Origin: Podochytrium sp. JEL0797
Taxonomy: Eukaryota; Chytridiomycota; Chytridiomycetes; Chytridiales; Chytriomycetaceae
Assembly: GCA_027596195.1 (NCBI GenBank)
Contig: JADGJG010000294.1
Span: 1 to 25,149 of the forward strand
Reading direction: 5' to 3'
DNA: 25,149 nucleotides
Under the pieces are notes generated by a model that saw nothing but the letters and a program-made list of their open reading frames with translations, made no database searches and was not told where the DNA came from. A program made the translations under genes and the position numbers. Of this stretch, positions 21,857-25,149 are shown in pieces; position 1 is the first letter of the stretch, and each line of letters starts with the position of its first letter.

Positions 21857-23533
21857 TCAATCCAAAACGATTGTATTCCCATCGTACTTGACTTTTTTCT
21901 TGGGCGATCCTTGCGCCGGCGGCCTGCGATCAAGCATTCTTGGATCCCCCGTTGCTTCAATCACACCCGCCACCACCACCTTGATACTACACGTTTTGCA
22001 GATGTTCTTTCCATTTGGACTCGTCACGACCATCACGTTTTTTTTGCATTGATCACACAAACGCATGCGATTCGAGGTAGATGACGACTGCTGTTGCTGC
22101 TGCTGCTGCTGCTGCTGCTGTCGAGGGGGGCTTCCGAAAAATGTGGCCGTGGCCTGAGCAGCGAATTGCGTCGCTAGAGAACCCGCACGAGATATGGCGT
22201 TATTCATGAAGCTCATGGAGGAAGGAACATTGGAGGGCGAGGACGAGGACGCACCAGGAGGGTCTGTAGAGCGAGGATCTCGGACTTCGAATGTGCGGTT
22301 GATGGTTATTTTTGATTTCAGTCGTTTCGAGGATGGTTCGTCGGGGAACATGATGTGGCTGGTGGAGTCTGGAAGGATTTTTTTTGGTGAAGTTTATAGC
22401 CAGAGCATACGCACGTGTCCCTTCACATACCGTTCATTTCCAATTCATTGTAATTTGATTTTGGCTTTTCGTGCAACGTGGACCGCTTCGAGGATGGTGG
22501 CGCGTAAACATCGTCGTTTTGGTGGTTTTGGTGATGTCGAAATGAGACACCGCTTCGTGCCTTCTGTTTCGTTTCCAAGAATTCCAAGCCGTGACTGGGA
22601 GCGTCCCCCACCTCAACGATTTCATCATCCTCATCGTCGATGGACTGTTGATTTCTAGAAGCCCGTTTCGTAGCAGGTGTGATATTCTGGCGCGTTTTGG
22701 TTTCGGGAGAGGTGAGATCCACGGAATCCCCTCCCATATGGACTTTCAGTCGACTTTCCAACCGCACGGCGGCCGGTGTGGAGGGAGACATGTCAAACAA
22801 CGGGTCGTTGGCTGGCAAATTATACTCAGTGTAGTTTGGTTTGCGCGGAGAATTCGGTTTCGAAGAAGTGACAGAAGTGGATGCAGCTAATGAGAGAGAC
22901 AAGGCCGTGGCGATTTGGGTCTCTTCATCCTCAACATCTTCCTTGTAGGAGAAACGGGTATTGCCGCGTCGGGTAGACGAACTCATGCTGGTTGACGGTG
23001 TATGAGATGCGGAGGAGGAACTCGAGACAATGACAAAGTCCTGGTTTTGCGTAGCTTCGTGGGCGGCTTTGGCAATGCGCTCGGCGTGCCAGGTTTTCGG
23101 ATCGCGGCGCACGACGAGGCGTTCAAAGTCGGGGTCATCGGGCAGCACAAACAGCTTCTTGCCGTGGGATTCGTAGTCCCTCAGGTCGGCGAGTGGGTCG
23201 TTGTGGTCTTCGGGGAGGTCCAGCGCGGCTTTGGCGTCGGCGTCGTCGAGGAGGTCTGGATCCAAGCGAGTCAGACTAGGAGAACGCAGACTAGGCGAAT
23301 AGGGCGAAAGACTAGGGACTACCTTTCGCGCGCTGCAGAGGGGTCATGCAGTTTTTCAAGGCGTCGTCAGGCTCAGCGAACCAGGCGTTCAGCCTTGGGT
23401 CATTGGCGGCGCGGGTTTCGACGTCATGGAGGGCGGCAGTGGAGGCAGCGATGCGGCCCTCGATGTGGCTGCGCACGACGGGAATGCCCGGCTGCGGCTG
23501 CACAGTCGCAATCGGCCCTGCGATGTGGCGCAT
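21857..23533 (-). CDS. Novel protein with UIM-like motif, polyQ tract and CxxC zinc motif; apparent +1 frameshift
   Basis: Exon 1 spans 23533-22431 and exon 2 spans 22368-21857, with a 62-nt intron (GTATGT...TTCCAG). The start ATG at 23533 lies about 53 bp after a TATAAAA box. The first 74 codons end at TAG (23314-23312), directly after CCC. The rest continues in the +1 frame and gives a coherent 'SPSLSPYSPSLRSPSL' repeat, so either a ribosomal frameshift or a 1-base sequence error is needed; total about 537 aa. Features: a conserved-looking acidic block (KKLFVLPDDPDFERLVVRRD), a UIM-like helix near 22,885-22,930 (EDEETQIATALSLSLAAS, with the Ile-x-x-Ala-x-x-x-Ser core), an 11-Gln run, and a C-terminal CDQC...CKTC zinc ribbon-like pair (about 21,985-22,062). 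I do not recognise the family. Ubiquitin binding is an inference from the motif only. Confidence 0.65.
22088..22120 (-). repeat. CAG/CTG triplet repeat coding polyglutamine
   Basis: Eleven Gln codons, ten CAG and one CAA, lie inside exon 2 of the UIM/CxxC gene, just before the zinc motif. This is a length-variable coding microsatellite. Confidence 0.95.
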
Positions 23534-23602
23534 TCTAGGAGGATGTCAGACGCGTTGTCCTAGGCTAGGCGAGGGAAGCCTAGCCTTTTATAAGTAAAGC
23601 TA
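23270..23602. repeat. Cluster of CTAGG-type short motifs around the 5' end of the UIM/CxxC gene
   Basis: At least eight CTAGG or CCTAG motifs occur in about 330 bp. Three are in AGACTAGG units at about 23274, 23288 and 23309, where they encode the Ser-Pro-Ser-Leu repeats. The others are at about 23534, 23561, 23566, 23579 and 23600, between the start codon and just upstream of the TATA box. The same word is thus repeated in coding and non-coding sequence on both sides of exon 1. Confidence 0.6.
23586..23592 (-). promoter_or_regulatory. TATA box of the UIM/CxxC gene
   Basis: TATAAAA is read on the minus strand about 53 bp before the ATG at 23533. The position suits a core promoter and supports that ATG as the real start. 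Confidence 0.5.
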
Positions 23603-23903
23603 GGCGGCCCTTACCGCTTAAGGAGTCTACTGGTTGTCGCTCTGTCCATGTCGTGTTGTCGGGCGGTTCGGACTCGGGCGATTGTTTTTTTTGCCAAACA
23701 CCACAAAACTGGAGAACCGTTTTTTTTCTTTTTTCATCGCAAAATGCCAACCCCATCGCGCCCTCGCACACCCGCGCTGCCTGCCCGCGCGTCTGTCCGT
23801 CTTTGCTTGATTCCAACCTCATGAAGTGCTCTGCATTCAAGGTAACCACCGCTCTCCCTCTCCCACTCTCCTCGCAAACAAGCCGAACAAAACACGCAAA
23901 ACA

Positions 23904-23990
23904 TTATCGTGATGATACAATCGCATCTTACCGGCTCTTGTGGCTGGATCTCTGATGACTCTTTATTTATACACCAAGATCTCTGACTCT
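23904..23990 (+). ncRNA. C/D-box snoRNA candidate 1 (LSU rRNA guide)
   Basis: Perfect C box GTGATGA at 23909-23915, CTGA D'-like box at 23952-23955 overlapped by a TGATGA C'-like box, and D box CTGA at 23983-23986; span about 80 nt. The 11 bases directly before the D box (CACCAAGATCT) are complementary to AGATCTTGGTG, a conserved 25S/28S rRNA stretch as I recall it. The fifth base before the D box pairs with the C of that stretch, the predicted 2'-O-methylation site. No clear terminal stem is visible. It sits in the first host intron. Confidence 0.6.
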
Positions 23991-24226
23991 TCCCTCTTTC
24001 GACCTGTTAATGGCCGTTTGGGGGATGGTTTTGCGATGCTTTGTTCGTTCTACCCTCACCACTCTCCTGTTTGCAACAGAATGATCCTAACCTTGCGTTC
24101 TCAATCTAGAGTCTACTCATCCGCCTGCTTGCCGGTCACCTCTTCCCGATTCGTCGCCCAGACTCACCATGAGTTTTCATAAGGTGTGTTTTTTCTCCAC
24201 TCGTCTGATTCTGTTGCACTCGGCTT

Positions 24227-24315
24227 GGGAGCTTAATGATGATCCAATGATATCCAAATGACTCTCGGGTCGCGAGATGGCTAATATTAAACTACAATTC
24301 CCTGAATCTTCTCCC
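24227..24315 (+). ncRNA. C/D-box snoRNA candidate 2
   Basis: Perfect C box ATGATGA at 24236-24242 and D box CTGA at 24302-24305. Flanking GGGAG (24227-24231) and CTCCC (24311-24315) can pair as a terminal stem. It lies in the second host intron. The sequence before the D box (AAACTACAATTCC) does not match an rRNA stretch I know with confidence, so the target is open. Confidence 0.5.
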
Positions 24316-24487
24316 TTCCACTCCTCTCCTCCCCTCACCCCCTCTCATGCATCTTTCTAAACTTTACTTTTTCGTTTAGACGGCATCGCTTGCTCCTTGA
24401 TCGTCTGTTGCATCACACATCCGTGTGTTCCCAAGGTAAGAATCGCACTCGATCTCCCTCCCCCTCACTCTCGACAAACCCCACCCC

Positions 24488-24575
24488 ATGAGTAAGAGGA
24501 AAACATGACACGACCTTGATTGTCAACCATGAGGGTCAGATTTATCTTTTAAGAAAATTTCTTCACTTTCTGATC
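24488..24575 (+). ncRNA. C/D-box snoRNA candidate 3 (LSU rRNA guide)
   Basis: D box CTGA at 24570-24573, preceded by AATTTCTTCACTT. This is 13 nt complementary to AAGTGAAGAAATT, a conserved 25S/28S rRNA segment just before the 'GCGCGGGTAAACGGCGGG' region as I recall it. The C box is weak: the best candidate is ATGAGTA at 24488-24494, with another at about 24504. It lies in the third host intron. The antisense element is the main evidence. Confidence 0.42.
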
Positions 24576-24780
24576 AACTCCCACACTCCACCTTCCTTCC
24601 CCCCTCCGTTCCCTCAATTGTGCACTTGGCTAAACCTTGGTTGTCCCAATTAGAGTCTCTTGATCCTGCCCGCTCTCGTCCAGGATTTGATTCGATTCTC
24701 TTCCGTCGGCTGCCTATTTTGTATGTATCCAAACCCTTCACCTCCGCCAAGGACCACGCCACTTCAAGCACACGGGCGAG

Positions 24781-24865
24781 ATGAGAGAACTTTGTCAATC
24801 TAACAGTTATCCCTGTCGGAACACGCTTCACACAAGCACCTTTGTCGATAAGATGGACTCTGACC
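24781..24865 (+). ncRNA. C/D-box snoRNA candidate 4 (LSU rRNA guide, snR48-like)
   Basis: Degenerate C box ATGAGAG at 24781-24787 and D box CTGA at 24860-24863; span about 83 nt in the fourth host intron. An internal element CAGTTATCCCTGT (about 24804-24816) is 13 nt complementary to ACAGGGATAACTG in the peptidyl-transferase domain of 25S/28S rRNA. In yeast this segment is methylated under guidance of snR48 (from memory). A D'-like CGGA follows it directly. Confidence 0.48.
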
Positions 24866-25087
24866 CAACCGCTCACCCCCTTCCCTCCCATCCACATTTA
24901 CTTGTCGCAGTTGAGCTAAATCTCTCTCTACCTATCGCTCGTTAGAACTTCGACCATTCTCGATTCAATCGTTCTCCAGCCCGACACTCTCACTGCGTCA
25001 ACACGCATCATTCTCGCTTCGTCAAAATGGTAAAAATCGAACTTCGACTCCCCCGGACGATTCCTCTCCTCCTCCCAACGGCGCAAG

Positions 25088-25149
25088 TGTTATGATGATC
25101 AACCACATCTAACATTATTCTGACACCTCTTGTTTGAGACGGCCCTCAC
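25088..25149 (+). ncRNA. C/D-box snoRNA candidate 5, truncated by window end
   Basis: Perfect C box ATGATGA at 25092-25098, with a CTGA at 25120-25123 that would be the D' box; the D box would lie beyond the window. It is in the fifth host intron, which opens at 25030 with the same kind of CT-rich tract as the others. Confidence 0.4.

Larger units (their letters stand above)
23740..25149 (+). ncRNA. Putative C/D snoRNA host transcript (multi-intron, non-coding exons), 3' end beyond window
   Basis: Splice signals define exons ?-23841, 24110-24183, 24380-24435, 24654-24720 and 24946-25029, then a donor at 25030. Donors are AAG|GTAACC, AAG|GTGTGT, AAG|GTAAGA, TTT|GTATGT and ATG|GTAAAA. Each acceptor follows a CTAAY-like branch sequence (CCTAACC, TCTAAAC, GCTAAAC, GCTAAAT). 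Each intron (196-268 nt) starts with a CT-rich tract and then carries one snoRNA-like element. The exons have no shared long frame: the ATG at 23744 and the ATG at 23821 both end quickly, the latter at a stop in exon 2. This is the arrangement of snoRNA host genes, where the introns are the product and the spliced exons are by-products. The transcription start is not defined. Alternatively the exons are the 5' leader of a protein gene whose ATG is at 25027. Confidence 0.55.

Noticed and set aside
21256..22084. Plus-strand frames rich in Ser (from the acidic region)
   Set aside because: They are the antisense of the Glu/Asp-rich linker of PTH2 and have no conserved content.
23580..23849. 89-codon minus-strand frame upstream of the UIM/CxxC gene
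   Set aside because: It begins at a non-ATG codon, crosses the TATA box region and shows no domain; the ATG at 23533 with its TATA box fits better.
23940..24182. 80-codon plus-strand frame beginning within snoRNA candidate 1
   Set aside because: It starts at a non-ATG codon inside an intron and spans a branch site and acceptor; it is probably chance.
24574..24897. 107-codon minus-strand frame over the snoRNA host region
   Set aside because: It crosses plus-strand introns and snoRNA candidates and has no recognisable domain.

Overview
This is a gene-dense window of nuclear eukaryotic DNA. Its genes are split by short spliceosomal introns (about 45-130 nt, GT...CTAAY...AG) and separated by very little intergenic space. 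The gene set points to a flagellated, early-diverging fungus (chytrid-like or blastocladiomycete-like): an axonemal DLEC1/CFAP81-type protein, MCM9 and a villin/supervillin-like protein occur together with fungal-style short introns. Another compact flagellate opisthokont or protist is not excluded. Exon models were built by hand, checking splice sites, reading phase and family conservation.

Layout. 1-720 (-): 5' part of an unrecognised coiled-coil gene, cut by the window edge. 882-7351 (-): DLEC1/CFAP81-like ciliary protein, 5 exons, about 2071 aa. 7600-9057 (-): ACC-synthase-like PLP aminotransferase, 3 exons. 9219-9290 (+): tRNA-Arg(TCT), placed between two divergent genes. 9545-12604 (+): MCM9, 15 exons, 733 aa. 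12743-17166 (+): villin/gelsolin-repeat protein with a C-terminal headpiece, 10 exons, about 1294 aa, first intron apparently GC-AG. 17222-18040 (-): quinoid dihydropteridine reductase, 3 exons. 18274-20752 (+): ABCG half-transporter, 8 exons. 20844-21756 (-): membrane-anchored peptidyl-tRNA hydrolase 2, 4 exons. 21857-23533 (-): novel UIM and CxxC zinc-binding protein whose reading frame needs a +1 shift at a CCC-TAG site.

From about 23.7 kb to the right edge (+) no convincing protein gene is visible. Instead there is a regular series of small non-coding exons (74, 56, 67 and 84 nt). The introns between them carry C/D-box snoRNA-like elements, and three of these have 11-13 nt antisense elements to conserved stretches of large-subunit rRNA. 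I read this as a snoRNA host gene, or the long multi-intron 5' leader of a translation-related gene. It is the most interesting part of the window.

The protein genes do not form a pathway. Their interest is that several are ancestral opisthokont genes (DLEC1, MCM9, villin headpiece, QDPR) that, as far as I recall, most Dikarya have lost.
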